Of a DNA stretch of 64,000 nucleotides, positions 31,777 to 42,479 are shown one piece after another (the first letter of the stretch is position 1; each line of letters starts with the position of its first letter). Source of the DNA: Microglena sp. YARC (taxonomy: Eukaryota > Chlorophyta > Chlorophyceae > Chlamydomonadales > Chlamydomonadaceae); the NCBI GenBank assembly GCA_022414725.1, contig CM039462.1:177455900-177519899 (forward strand), in the 5' to 3' direction. Made by a program: the position numbers and the translations under genes. The notes beneath the pieces are model-generated. The model saw only the letters and a list, made by a program, of their open reading frames with translations, was not told the DNA's origin and searched no databases.

Positions 31777-34700
31777 CTAGTTGATCTTCCTAGTCGTTAA
31801 CCCCAGGGAGCCCATCAGAGATGCAAAACTGAAGCAGCCGGAGGGCATGGCTTGTTGAGGATTCTCAAGGGGTACAGCCAAAGTAGACGTGCGCGGAGTT
31901 GGGTTGGGAGATATGATACCCGGCTTTGATTCTAGTGTGGGCAGTCCATCTGGCCTGGAAACACCACCAGACTTGAGGGTCGCACGTTGAGGCTGAGGCA
32001 CTTGGAGAACGGTCGAGACACTGTCCTGGATACGATCCTGCAGGGAATCGATGAAGTGATGGTGAGGAGATGGTGAGTTGGTGGTGCTAGGTGGTTAGGT
32101 GGTGGTGAGTTGGTGGTGCTAGGTGGTGGAGCTAGGTGCTGGTGAGTTGGTGGTGAGTTGGTGGTGGTAGGTGGTGGTGAGTTGGTGGTGGTAGGTGGTG
32201 GTGAGTTGGTGGTGCTAGGTGGTGGTGAGTTGGTGGTGCTAGGTGGTGGTGAGGTGGTGGTGAGGTGGTGGTGAGGTGGTGGTGAGGTGGTAAGAAGATG
32301 GTGAGGCGGTGCGGAGATGATGTGAAAAGCGTCAATAGCAAGATAAGAGAAGACCTCACGAGGACAAGTGAATGAGATGTGGTGAGGTGGAGAGGAGATG
32401 GTGCTAGGTGGTGAGGTGGTAAGGAGGTGATAGTAAGGTGGTGAGGAGATAGATGGTGAGGTGTAAAGAAGGTGGTGATGAGATGGTTAGATGGTGAGGA
32501 AATGATGCGAGGAAGGTACAAAGATGAGAGGAGACCTCACAGAGGACAAGTGAATGAGATGTGAGGATGTGTTGGTGATGTGGTGGTGGGGTGATGTGAG
32601 GAGGGCGTCCACAGCAAGATGAGGAGACCTCGAAGAGGACAAGTGAATGAGATGCGAGAAAGTGGTGAGGAGGTGGTGCTAGGTGGAGGTGGTGAGGATG
32701 TGGAGATGAGAAGACAAGTGAATGAGATGTGAGGAGGTGGAGACAAGAGGACAGAAGGTAAAGATGTGAGGAGGGCGAGGGAGGATGTGGAGATGAGAAG
32801 ATGAGGATACGATGTGAGGAGGGCTAGGGAGGACGTGGAGATAAGAGGATGAGGATGAGATGTGAGAAAGGCTAGAGAGGATGACACCCACCATTGCGAC
32901 GCCCAGATTATCACTTGATGTATTAGACGGAAAATGTTCTGAGGAAGATGCTCCCCCCTCCATCTCGATTGTCTTACGGGCGGATGGGCCATCTGGCCTT
33001 ACAATAGCCATGTTGAAGTCCTGTCCTGCCCAGCACATCAACGCCGATGGTTCTTGCCCCTCCATGACCTCGAACCTCGAAGATACAGACGACGAGCCTG
33101 GTTGGTTGGTCTCCCTTACTTCCAGCGATGTATTCCTCTCCACGGCTGGTGGAGCACCACCTAGTCCAGAAAGCTGGCTTAGGGGCCCTGCATCCAGGAC
33201 CCTTTGTTGCAAGGAGGCGTCGAGACCTCTAGAAGGCTTCGAGGCCGCTGGAAGGCTGGCTTGAGCAACGTCCGAGATACAAGGGCCAGCAGCAATGCGG
33301 GCTGGTTGTACTTGAGCCTTGCAGTTGCCGGAGGCGCTGTCCGTGATGTTACGGGCCAAGCAGGCTTTGGCCACAGAGATCATGGCCCCCTGAGTGGGGG
33401 CAATGTTCACAAGTGGCACAGCAGAAACGGATCGGGCTTGCCAGGCATGCACGGGAGAGTGGCTTGAGGTCACGTCTGCCCTGCTGGATGGGCCCGCTTT
33501 GCTAGAGCCATGGTTGTCTTGCCCTGGGGCACCCACACAGCTTGGAGGCCCAGCATTGGCAGCGCTCTGCTTGGCTTTTACTCGCAGCTTGACGGCGGCG
33601 ATGTCCATGAAGAAAATGGAGTTCAGCAGCTGGGCCGCAGAAGGCCGGTGGACAGGATCAGGCTCCAGACAAGACTTGATAATGTGGGAGAGTCCGACGC
33701 TCTGTCCTTTCAGCCTGGAGGGTTTGAGTGCGGGGGCGGAAATGTTAGTGAGCTGGGTTGTGGGAGGGTGGGGATTGTGGGTGGGGGTTGTGGGGAGGTG
33801 AGGATTGCGGGTGAGGGTGAGAGTTGTGGAAGGTGAGGAATGTGGGTGACGGTGCAGACAACAGGGCGGGAGTGGCTCTGAGATTTCAGCCAGGTGGGTT
33901 AAAGTGCGGGGGGCAGAAATGTAAGTGGGTTGCAGAGAACAGGTTGGCAGTCAGTGATGTAGCTCTGATCTTTGGAATGAAGCTGATGTAGCTCTGATCT
34001 TTGAGATGTAGCTGATGTAGCTCTTTTCTTTGTGATGTGGCTGATGTAGCTCTTTTCTTTGTGATGTAGCTGATGTAGCTCTGATCTTCGTGGGATAGCT
34101 GAGCTTTGTGTGATAGTGGCCAAAGTTGTCTTCCCTGACCAACACGACGTCCTATTTGCATTGTAGCCCCCAACCACGTAACTTAGCCCCCCCTTCCCCT
34201 TCCTCACACACAAATAGCTAGGCTACATCACTCACTGCGAGGCCAAAGTCTTCCTTTCCGGACCAGAACTACGTCCTGCCACACGTAATCCAGCATCCAA
34301 GCACATCGACTGCTCTGCTGACAGATGGCCAACCACTTCGCGGACGGCCTGCAGCTGATCCAGGGAGGAGGAGCCGCAAAGAAGGACAGAGCCTGTCACA
34401 AGCTCAGCAAAGATGCATCCTAGAGACCAGACGTCGACATTGGGACTGTACGGCCCGCCCAACTGCACCTCTGGGGCACGGTACCACCTGCGAGGGTGGG
34501 AGAAGTGGTTGGTGGGAGATGTGGGGTGTGGCTGGCCGGAGGAAGGGGGGAGGAGGGGGGAGGGAGGGAGGAGGCGGGATGAAGGGGAGGGGGAGGGAAG
34601 GAGGGAGGGAAGGAGGAGGCGGGATGGTTCGCCTAATTGGATACCACTAGCTTAATTGGATACCACTGGGCCCTAAACAGTTATTAGGCGAAGAAGTCAA

Positions 34701-35195
34701 AATCTTGATTGTTTGCAGAGCCAGCAAATGTAAGTGTGACTAGTGCACTTTGCTAATCTCAACACACATAATGACGTACCTGGTTGTGATGTAAGGGGTA
34801 TAATCAGCAGGTTGGGAGATGCTCTCCACGCCGCGAGCAAAGCCAAGATCACATATTTTGACTGAGCCCTCAGAGTTGATGAGCACATTGGAGGGCTTGA
34901 GATCACGATGCATTACCTGGTGTATGTGTAGGGGGGGGGAAAGGTGCGTGTGTTGTTTTCATGAGTGTGTGTGGTGTTTTGACAGAGCCCTCAGAGTTGA
35001 TGAGCACATTGGAGGGCTTGAGATCTCGGTGCATTATCTGGTGGGGGTAGGGGGATGGTGGGGATGGGGTGGTGGGGGGGAGATGTGTGTGCGTGTATTT
35101 GTGTGTATATTTGTGTGTGTGTATTTGTGTGGAGGATGGGGGTTGGCTTTGGCGGGGTCGGTGGTGTGGGGGGGGGGGTGAAAGGGTTCGTATGT

Positions 35196-35226
<31 letters not shown>

Positions 35227-37431
35227 GGGGGGGGGGGGTCAGAGATGATGAGCACATTGGAGGGCTTGAGATCGCGATGCATTATCTGGTGGGGGCAAGG
35301 GTGTGTGGTGTGTGGTGGGAATAGTGGGTGAGGGGGGAAGCGTCATGAGTAGGGGATCTGGGGGGGGGGAGGCGTGCGTGTGTGTGTAGTGGGGAGGGGT
35401 CGGTGGTGCCCAACAACAATATGGTACAACATGCGATAAATGTGATGAGCATGCAGGGGCACATTGGATGGCTTCAGATCGCAATGCATTATCTGGACCA
35501 GACCAATTGTTTCAAGAGATTGACAACCGTGCTGATGATGGTGATGGTGCTGATGATTGATTTGGGGGCAGCAGCATGTACATCCCCATGCCTCTGGCTA
35601 GGGGGACAACAGCATGTAGTAATGGCAATTCAAGTTGGAATCACTGTTTCTTTTGGGGGCTACTCATGGCAGCTTCCTGCCAGCTCCAATAGCCAGCCAC
35701 TGGGTCAAACCCAAAGCTTGCAGCTGCGTTGAAATACCTGTGATAGGAGCTTCCAGACACACTAGCTAATTCAGGTTTAGTCTAAGGACAGGGAAAGGGA
35801 GCTGTCTAGAAGCTGCTTTGCATAGCCCATGAAGAAACGGTGGTTGGCACTCACCCCATTCTTGTGCATGTACGTTGTGGCATCTAGAAGCTCCCACATA
35901 ACCAGCTTCAGCTCATCTGCATCAAAGACCTTCCCTGCCTTCAACATCTCAGACAGAGACTTCTCTACATACTCCATGACAAGGTAGATGTGGCCCCGGG
36001 GCGTTCTGAAGCCCCTCAGCTTCTTCACAATGTTCTGGTGGTCCAGAGCTCCAAGCACCTTGATCTCGCGCATTACAAGGGCAGTGAAATTGCTTGAACC
36101 TGCACAATAGCACGACATGGGCTAGACTGAGAGAATGAAATGGGTGTACGGGTGTACTTTCTCAGATTACTTTATCAAAACTCCACCTCGTCCCCTGAAT
36201 TCGGGAACAAATTTAGCAGAAGAGCAATTTAACGCGATGGATGCGATTTGCAGCAAGATAGGTGCGCTTATTTGCCGGGATAATTGTTTTCGATCAGAAA
36301 TTCCGATCACTTCCGACGCTGCAAGCCTGCAACCCGCAAAAATGGTTCCAGCTGCTTCGATCTGCCATGCGGACCCCTCCACTCTGGCCCGAATGTAGCA
36401 GAAGAACAATAATAATGCTATGGCTGCAATTTGGAGCAAGATAGGTGCGCATGTATACGCGTACGGTCGGATCCAGCAGTGCAGAACTAGGGCGTCTATC
36501 ACAAACCCTCTTAGTGTAACTGAAGACTCCCGAGTGCGGAGTTCTATCAACTGCCGGAAAGATACTCCCTGAGTACTTACACACAGCATCATCGGGTTCT
36601 TACCTTGTCCACCATCAAATCTCTTTACCGCCACAAGCTCTTGTGTAGCATGGACAACACACTTCCACACCGACCCATAGGTTCCTGAGATAGAGAGCAG
36701 GGCGGGGTCAGAGACAGGCTCGAGTATGGAGCTGGCAAGGCAGGCGAGCCCAAAAGAGTCATGTTGGGTAGAGCAATGCAGGACCAGACACGCCAACAGA
36801 CATGTCACCCCTAATCGATTGTCTAAACTAGTATAATGCTTCGATTATTATATGCCGACGTGACAGCCGAGGACGGAAACAAGTCCCCCTCGACCATTTC
36901 AAGGTGCCCGCACACGACTCCAGTTTTAATGACAGGTCGTTCACAATCGTAATGCACACTGCGCAAGGCAGCAATGCCCGCCAAAGACAGCAATGCTTCG
37001 GTCATGCTGAAGGCAAAAATCTCGTGAGAATTCACGTGGCATTCAAAACTCTACCGGAACTCGGAGATGGCCCCTAATCTCATCTGGCGCATTCCGGTTC
37101 AGAAACCGGGAATGTGCTGAATAAAGCAGGGTGCCCAGGGGGGTTGCCCGTTAAGCGGCAGCGAATGATGAGGGTTGCTCACCTTGGCCGGCAAAGGAGA
37201 CAAGACCATACTCCTGCACAATGAAGTGAATAAGGCAAATTTGTTTCAATACGCGGATTGTGCAGGCATGATTCAAGAGGAGGTCGACAACAATAAGTCC
37301 AGGGTGATATCTGGCGGCGAGGAGGCAAGAATGGCAATAGGCAGAACGGAGAAGTTGTGGAGAGGATCTCGCAGAAAGGGCAGGCGAATTGACGCTGCTT
37401 CTCTCACCATTTGGTCTTCTTCCGGGGCCAT
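31777..37431 (-). CDS. CDKL-like CMGC protein kinase, right copy, intact 8-exon gene (617 aa)
   Basis: Exons on the minus strand: 1 37431-37408, 2 37213-37183, 3 36684-36604, 4 36099-35855, 5 34916-34780, 6 34487-34236, 7 33714-32892, 8 32037-31777. They total 1854 nt, 618 codons with stop and no internal stop; every junction is GT-AG and the phases fit (for example CA|G makes Gln between exons 6 and 7). Kinase core about residues 9-290: glycine loop 17-22, Lys39, alpha-C Glu57, HRD Asp132 in HRDLKPSN, metal-binding Asp150 in DLG, TPY 167-169, WYRAPEV from 174, Arg280. [14 protein letters not shown] and the TxY-WYRAPE spacing resemble CDKL kinases, which in other organisms act on cilium length; MAPK and CDK relatives are less likely alternatives. 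The tail (about 291-617) is low-complexity except for a strongly conserved block encoded near 32985-33102. Family call is by motif, and cellular role is inferred. Confidence 0.85.
32050..32880 (-). repeat. Minisatellite-filled intron 7, right copy
   Basis: GGTGGTGAGTTGGTGGTG(CTA) units (32050-32330), then GAGGATGTGGAGATGAG-type units; the same sequence types as the left intron 7 but about half the length and independently rearranged. Confidence 0.85.
34983..35041 (-). pseudogene. HRD mini-exon duplicate A (right intron 4)
   Basis: Minus strand: caccag acceptor, then [17 protein letters not shown], identical in protein to the first part of true exon 5, after which homology stops (TCAAAACACC). 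It lies about 70 bp upstream of the true exon 5. Confidence 0.65.
35238..35289 (-). pseudogene. HRD mini-exon duplicate B (right intron 4)
   Basis: Minus strand: caccag acceptor, [13 protein letters not shown], then a 29-nt poly-C run (poly-G on plus at 35210-35238) replaces the rest of the exon. Confidence 0.62.
35400..35494 (-). pseudogene. HRD mini-exon duplicate C (right intron 4)
   Basis: Minus strand: [16 protein letters not shown] start, a HAHHIYRM linker and TACCATATTGTTGTTGGGC. It corresponds to the left-arm duplicate at 15460-15560, so this chimera existed before the arms separated. Confidence 0.6.
35642..35842. mobile_element. Fold-back element with CACTG ends, right intron 4
   Basis: Counterpart of 15099-15298 at the same intron position in the inverted gene, so it predates the duplication. 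It lies 12 bp from the exon 4 donor. Confidence 0.5.
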
Positions 37432-37647
37432 GATTCACGGATTTAATACAGGAACAGCAGAGCGAGCAAGAGAGGAAGCAGGAGGAAAAATTGGATTGAC
37501 TCGAGGAAGATTGAAAGGCAAACGAAGAGGGAGTGGACTGTGAGTGTATCCCAGAATGAGTATTAAGTGGAACTTTCCTGATTTCCAGTCATCTGCGGGC
37601 GAAGAAGAGTTTGTGCACTTTTCCGTCTCGTCCAGGCTGGTTCAGGG

Positions 37648-37655
37648 TTATACAA
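37648..37655 (-). promoter_or_regulatory. Proximal TATA-like box of right kinase copy
   Basis: Minus-strand TTGTATAA followed by CCCTGAACC, 217 bp upstream of the ATG at 37431 and in the same context as the left-arm TATA boxes. Confidence 0.5.
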
Positions 37656-37763
37656 GGGTTCAGACGACGTGTACGGCGTAGACATATTTTATTCGTAGAT
37701 TTACATCGATTTACCGCAGGATGTACAGCAGGATTTACTGCCCCCGCTTTTTCTCGCTCAGGG

Positions 37764-37771
37764 TTGTATAA
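37764..37771 (-). promoter_or_regulatory. Distal duplicate TATA-like box of right kinase copy
   Basis: Minus-strand TTATACAA followed by CCCTGAGC, about 116 bp above the proximal box. The promoter block (CTACGAATAAAA, CGTACACGT, TATA-like, CCCTGA) is duplicated here, giving two tandem core promoters. Confidence 0.4.
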
Positions 37772-37955
37772 GAGTCCAGACAACGTGTACGGCGTACATC
37801 TTTTATTCGTAGATTTACCGCAGGAGATTGAAAAACAAGTAACCACTTGACACACTTGTCGACTTTGTACACCGTGCGTTGTACGTTATTGCTGAGCTGG
37901 CATGCTACTGATAATTTGTAAAAGACCCAGACCAGGTAGATATAGATCTTACTTG

Positions 37956-38321
37956 CTATGCTATGCTAATCGTTAGTACATACAGCCCTGATGTACTCGA
38001 TCTTGTGCACGTGTGTCCACCCCTGTGGCTAACAGCTTGTTTCCTGGTTGGGGGTCCGGTTAAGGATTGTGTTTCGGAGGGTTTAGACTCGACCTCTAAC
38101 CGGGCCTTAACTTTCGGGAAGATGGTTGGAAACGTTCCACCAGTTAAGCAGTCTTTTGCACCTGACCAGGTCAGTTCAAAATGGGTCAACGTGGCAAATG
38201 CGCTCTGCAGCACTCCCTCGCGATTCAGACGCTGATTCCACTTCTGGCCGCTGCTGGTTGCCTCAGGAAGATCAGTCGAAAATTGCGTGGCAGGGACGGT
38301 GCCCTGCTGCTGCGAATCCAT
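37956..38321 (-). CDS. Unrecognised open frame starting inside the MITE
   Basis: 121 codons beginning MDSQQQGTVPATQFSTD, mostly within the MITE and running out of its end into flanking DNA. The equivalent frame in the left copies is cut by a TGA within a 12-nt insertion (AAACACTGAAAT, near 3383-3394). No domain is recognised. It may be a remnant of a gene carried by the autonomous parent element or a chance frame. Confidence 0.25.
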   Translation of the reverse strand: MDSQQQGTVPATQFSTDLPEATSSGQKWNQRLNREGVLQSAFATLTHFELTWSGAKDCLTGGTFPTIFPKVKARLEVESKPSETQSLTGPPTRKQAVSHRGGHTCTRSSTSGLYVLTISIA

Positions 38322-38637
38322 CTTAGAGAAACTGTGCGATCAATGATGAGTGTCCGAGAAAGAAAGAAGGATGCGGGACTCCAAAGCAGCGTGATTTTTA
38401 AGAGGCGCGCTCCAACTTCGTGACGTCACCATATCTCATTCATCAACCGAACTTAACCGCCCCTTAACTTTCTTTAATGGCGGGGGGGGTGCGCCATTGC
38501 ACTAACCGGGACGGTTGGTCTTTAACCGGACCTTAACTTTTTGTGTTTCCGACCAAACACCGGTTAGCGTCGAAAATAACGAATTTAACCGCCGCTTAAC
38601 CGGACCCTTAATCGGTTCCTATAATAGAAACAAGCTG
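38033..38637 (-). mobile_element. PIF/Harbinger-like MITE upstream of right kinase copy
   Basis: Ends CAGCTTGTTTC and GAAACAAGCTG with TAA at 38030-38032 and 38638-38640. It lies upstream of the right gene in the same relative orientation as the left-arm copies. The TIR at the 38033 end lacks the TATTATA segment, and there are only seven G where the left copies have 21-28 C. Immediate flanks differ from those on the left, so common descent or two separate insertions are both possible. Confidence 0.78.
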
Positions 38638-38640
38638 TAA

Positions 38641-39660
38641 GTCTGGGGTAGTATGGGTTTGGCTTGGCTTGTCATCAGAATGCAAACGACATAGCTAGGT
38701 AGGGTCACCGCCCGCTGTTAGCCGTATAATCGGTTCCGACCTCTGTCGCTGCCGCTTCTGATCATAAAGGGTCCAGGTTCTTGACCATGTTATCAGTTAA
38801 TGAACCCAGACCAACGCCTCCTAACCCCCTTTGCGCGAATGGTGTGCTGCAGTTCTTGACTTGTCGCTTCCTCTTCGCGACTCATATCCAAGGACTACAA
38901 CTCCTCTTCGCAAACAGGGCGATCAGGTATGCCGCACTCCAACAGTGTTCAGTTCGTAGACACACTTCGCACTTATGACACGTTTTATAAATTAAATGCT
39001 AATTTAGTCATTTGATGTTGCAGCCAGGAATTTGGCCAGGTCCTTCCTCATACCGGTATATGTTTAGAGTGGTTGGATCAATCCCCACGAGTAGCACAAC
39101 TAAATGTCTGTGGCACATTCTGTCAAATCTTAACAATTGATTGCTGTTCCAACAAAGATCTTCCTCTTCAACGTGTACAAATGCTATGAATATGCTGCCT
39201 CAAACAAGATAGCACACTCTCACACTTTAGTACGTTCTGCAGCAAGCTGCCACACCTCCGTTATCAGCACAATGTAGAGTGGCACTCCTTAAACCTAACC
39301 TACCCATCTATAATTGTTGCATCCAATCACCATAGCAACATTTTTTCACAAATCAGTGCTGATGTACCGATAAACAATGCCCACTCAATTTAATTTAGCA
39401 TTCTTACTGATGTCCAACAATAAACTCATAAAGACTCAATGTAGACCAACTTAAATAAATCAAGCAAAAGTGCATGCTGGTGTTCTGAATGAAATGTGCA
39501 CACTCCCTGCTAATCAATCGCACAATGCAGTGCAGGTCTGTAAAACTAAACAAGCACACTCAGTGCTGGTAAATTTCACCCACCACAATCACTGCTGATT
39601 AGATGAGTAATTTGGTCACACTATTTCACAGCACACTCAGTGCTCATCGGGCAAAGGCAT
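38641..39660. other. Gene-free flank
   Basis: Nothing recognised except an inverted copy (39095-39160) of the repeat at 29480-29545 and the start of scattered CAGTGCTGA motifs. Confidence 0.5.
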
Positions 39661-40600
39661 AGACAGTGCTGGTCAATTCAGGCGCATCACGTTTCTAACC
39701 ATTACAGCATAGTCATTTTTTTTCTTCCCCTTTTCCATTGCAGATTATATATAGAACACTAGTGCTCATCAAGTAAAGCACCCTTAATGCTGATCAGTTG
39801 TATCATTCAGGCACAATCAGTAGTGCTAAAAAATCTTCCAAGCACTCTCAGTGCTAATGAATTATAATAGAGAACATTCAGAGTTGGTCAGTACAATAAA
39901 TCATGCACACTCAGCGCTCATAAATCCAAGCTCCATCAGTGCTGAAAAACTCATGCATACTTGTTACTAATAGGCTCAAGCACCAGTATTGCTGATACAT
40001 TCGAGCACACTAAGAGCTGACAGCTTCAAGCACAATCGTTGGTGGTACATTTAAGCACACTCAGTGCTGACAAATTTCAAGCAAACTCTGTGCCTGATAA
40101 ATTCAAACCTACTCAGTGCCGACAAGTTCAAGCAACACCAGTTATGATAGATTCAAACTTAGTGCTGATAAATTCAAGCACCACCAGTGCCAATAAAATG
40201 TAGCACCTTTTGTGCGTATAAATTAAATACTATCGAGCTCACTATCGAGTACCATTAGTGCAGATAAATTCAAGCACACTCAGTGATGAAAAATTCAAAC
40301 ACACATTAAGTGCTGATAAGTTCATGCACCATCAGTGCTGATAAATTGAAGCACCATCTGTGCAAGTAAGCTTCAAGCACCATTAGTACTGACAAACTCA
40401 TGCACCATCAGTGCAGATAAAATCAAGCACCATAAGTGCCAAAAAACCAGACACCGCAAGTGCTGATAAGTTTGAGCACCAGCAGAGCTGATTACTTCTA
40501 GAACCACGAGTGCTGATAAATTCAAGCACCATCAGTGTTGATAAGTTCAAGAACCATCAGTGCCAATCAAATCCAGTACAATTAGTGCAGATAAATTCAA
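39660..40600 (+). repeat. ~27-30 bp minisatellite (GTGCTGATAAATTCAAGCACC)
   Basis: About 30 imperfect units of CAGTGCTGATAAATTCAAGC type with variable spacing; degenerate upstream from about 39480. Confidence 0.85.
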
Positions 40601-40741
40601 TGGGAGGTTTCACCGAGCTTTTATTCGAGGAGGAGACCACTCAACGCGACTGCCCAGCCGTGCCTCCCCCCAGCCTCCACTACTGGGGCCAACCCCTGCA
40701 GACCCTGAGTTTGTGATCCCCTTCTATAGCAAGACCCAGTG

Positions 40742-40944
40742 CACTTCTTATTTTTTTGGCTACGTTTAGCAGCTTCCATGCAGCTCCCTTTCCCCATCCT
40801 CTGGCCAAACATGAAGCTAGCTCGTGTGCCTGACAGCCGGCATGACTGGCACTTCCACGCAGCTGGAAGCTTTGGGATTGACCCAGTTACCGGGTAATGG
40901 AGCTAGATGGAAGATGCTATGCGTCGCCCCAAAAAGAAGCAGTG
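40742..40944. mobile_element. Fold-back element with CACTT...CAGTG ends, intergenic
   Basis: Same family as 15099-15298: ends CACTTCTTATTTTTTTGGCTAC and AAAAAGAAGCAGTG (given in parts: CACTTCTT, GGCTAC), with internal GCAGCTTCC and GCAGCTCCC. Unrelated flanks show that this family moves. Confidence 0.45.
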
Positions 40945-41489
40945 ATCTATAGCATGTACGATAAAGCAGCACGATGCAATTCATCTTTCGCCATCCACCG
41001 AGCACCCACCCTGCTTGTGGTTTATGCTGCTCAGGGGATTTCCTTCCTTTTTCTTTTTCCCCCATTTGTGCATGATTTTTCAAGCGGCATGATGTGGATG
41101 CGTATGTACAGTGCATTGAACAATGTCCACCACATATGTACACTGCAAATGTACATTGCATGTGTAAAACCGCAGGTGGAAATTAGCCCCCATTTGAGTT
41201 ATTCCCACTTACCTAGCCGAAAACCCACTTAGACCCCAAACCCCCTAAACTGAAGTGGGAACTAACTACAGTGGGGGCAAACTTCCCCCCACCATGTAAA
41301 AGGCATTCATACGGTTAGTTTACGATGCGTAAAGGCATTGATACGTTTAGTAAACGGCGCATGTAAATAAATACACATACCCATTACCAGTATGTATACA
41401 TATATCAGTAATGCAAAGCATAATGTCTATTGTCCCTGAGAGCTATGGGATAGGCTGGGCTGTATTCTTTGGGCTAGGCCATGCAGACA

Positions 41490-41740
41490 AGCTTGTGTAG
41501 TGCACGCTGTGCAAAATTGTGTAGTACACGCTGTGCAAGCTTGTGAAGTACACGCTGTGCAAGCTTGTGTAGTCCACGCTGTGCAATATTGTGTAGTGCA
41601 CGCTGTGCAAGCTTGTGTAGTCCACGCTGTGCAAGCTTGTGTAGTCCACGCTGTGCAAGCTTGTGTAGCACACACTGAGCGAGCTTGAGTAGTACACACT
41701 GTGTGAGCTTGTGTAATTGCTTCACTCATAAATTGCATAG
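41490..41740 (+). repeat. 30-bp minisatellite (TGTGCAAGCTTGTGTAGT)
   Basis: About eight units of the type CACGCTGTGCAAGCTTGTGT. Because 30 is a multiple of 3, several frames stay open on both strands; these are not taken as genes. Confidence 0.85.
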
Positions 41741-41943
41741 AACGTACTGTGTGATCATCTCTATTGGTGATTATCTCTATATTTAAACATTTATTGCTTA
41801 GTACGTACCCAGTGATCATCTCTATATTTAAACACACATTTCTTGGTATGTACTCAGTGATCATTTCTATATTTACTCTTGTATTGCTTAGTACGGAATC
41901 TGTGATCATCTCTGTTGGTGATCTTCTCTATTTTTAAACTAGC

Positions 41944-42475
41944 TTGCCTGCCCTATTGCCCAGGACGTGTTCTAATGTACTCCGTTGGTGCTTGGTTGCC
42001 CTATTTACCAGGGCGTGTTTGAAGAGACTTTGTTGGTGCTTGGCTGCCCAAGTGCCCAGGACGTGTGTTAAGGGGCTTTCTGGCTGCTTGACTGCCCTAT
42101 TGCCCAGGACGTGTTCTAATGGACTCTGTTGGTGCTTGCCTGCCCTATTTCCCAGGATGCGTTTTAAAGGACTCTGTTGGTGCTTGCCTGCCCTATTGCC
42201 TCGGACGTGTTCTAATGGACTCTGTTGGTGCTTACCTGCCCTATTGCCCAGGACGTGTTTTAAGGGACTATGTTGGTGCTTGCCTGCCCTTTTACCCAGG
42301 ACGTGTTCTAAAGGACTCTGTTGGTGCTTGCCTGCCCTATTGCCCAGGACGTGTTTTAAGGGACTCTGTTGGCGCTTGCCTGCCCTATTACCCAGGATGT
42401 GTTCTGATAGACTCTGTTGGTGCTTGCCTGCCCTACTACCCAGGACGTGCCGAAAGGAACTTTGTTGATGCTTGG
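41944..42475 (+). repeat. 48-bp minisatellite, in-frame (16 codons)
   Basis: About eleven units of CTGTTGGTGCTTGCCTGCCC + TATTGCCCAGGACGTGTTTTAA-type sequence with a period near 48 bp. Two frames remain open across it (174 and 125 codons; unit reads DSVGACLPYCPGRVLR in one frame). No promoter, splice site or conserved partner seen. Confidence 0.85.
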
Positions 42476-42479
42476 CTTA

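Noticed and set aside
39660..40600. Regularly spaced short repeats resembling a CRISPR array
   Set aside because: Repeats are imperfect and contiguous with no unique spacers; eukaryotic minisatellite.
41427..41909. 160-codon minus-strand frame with CTTQACTAWTTQ repeats
   Set aside because: In-phase 30-bp minisatellite; open in several frames on both strands.
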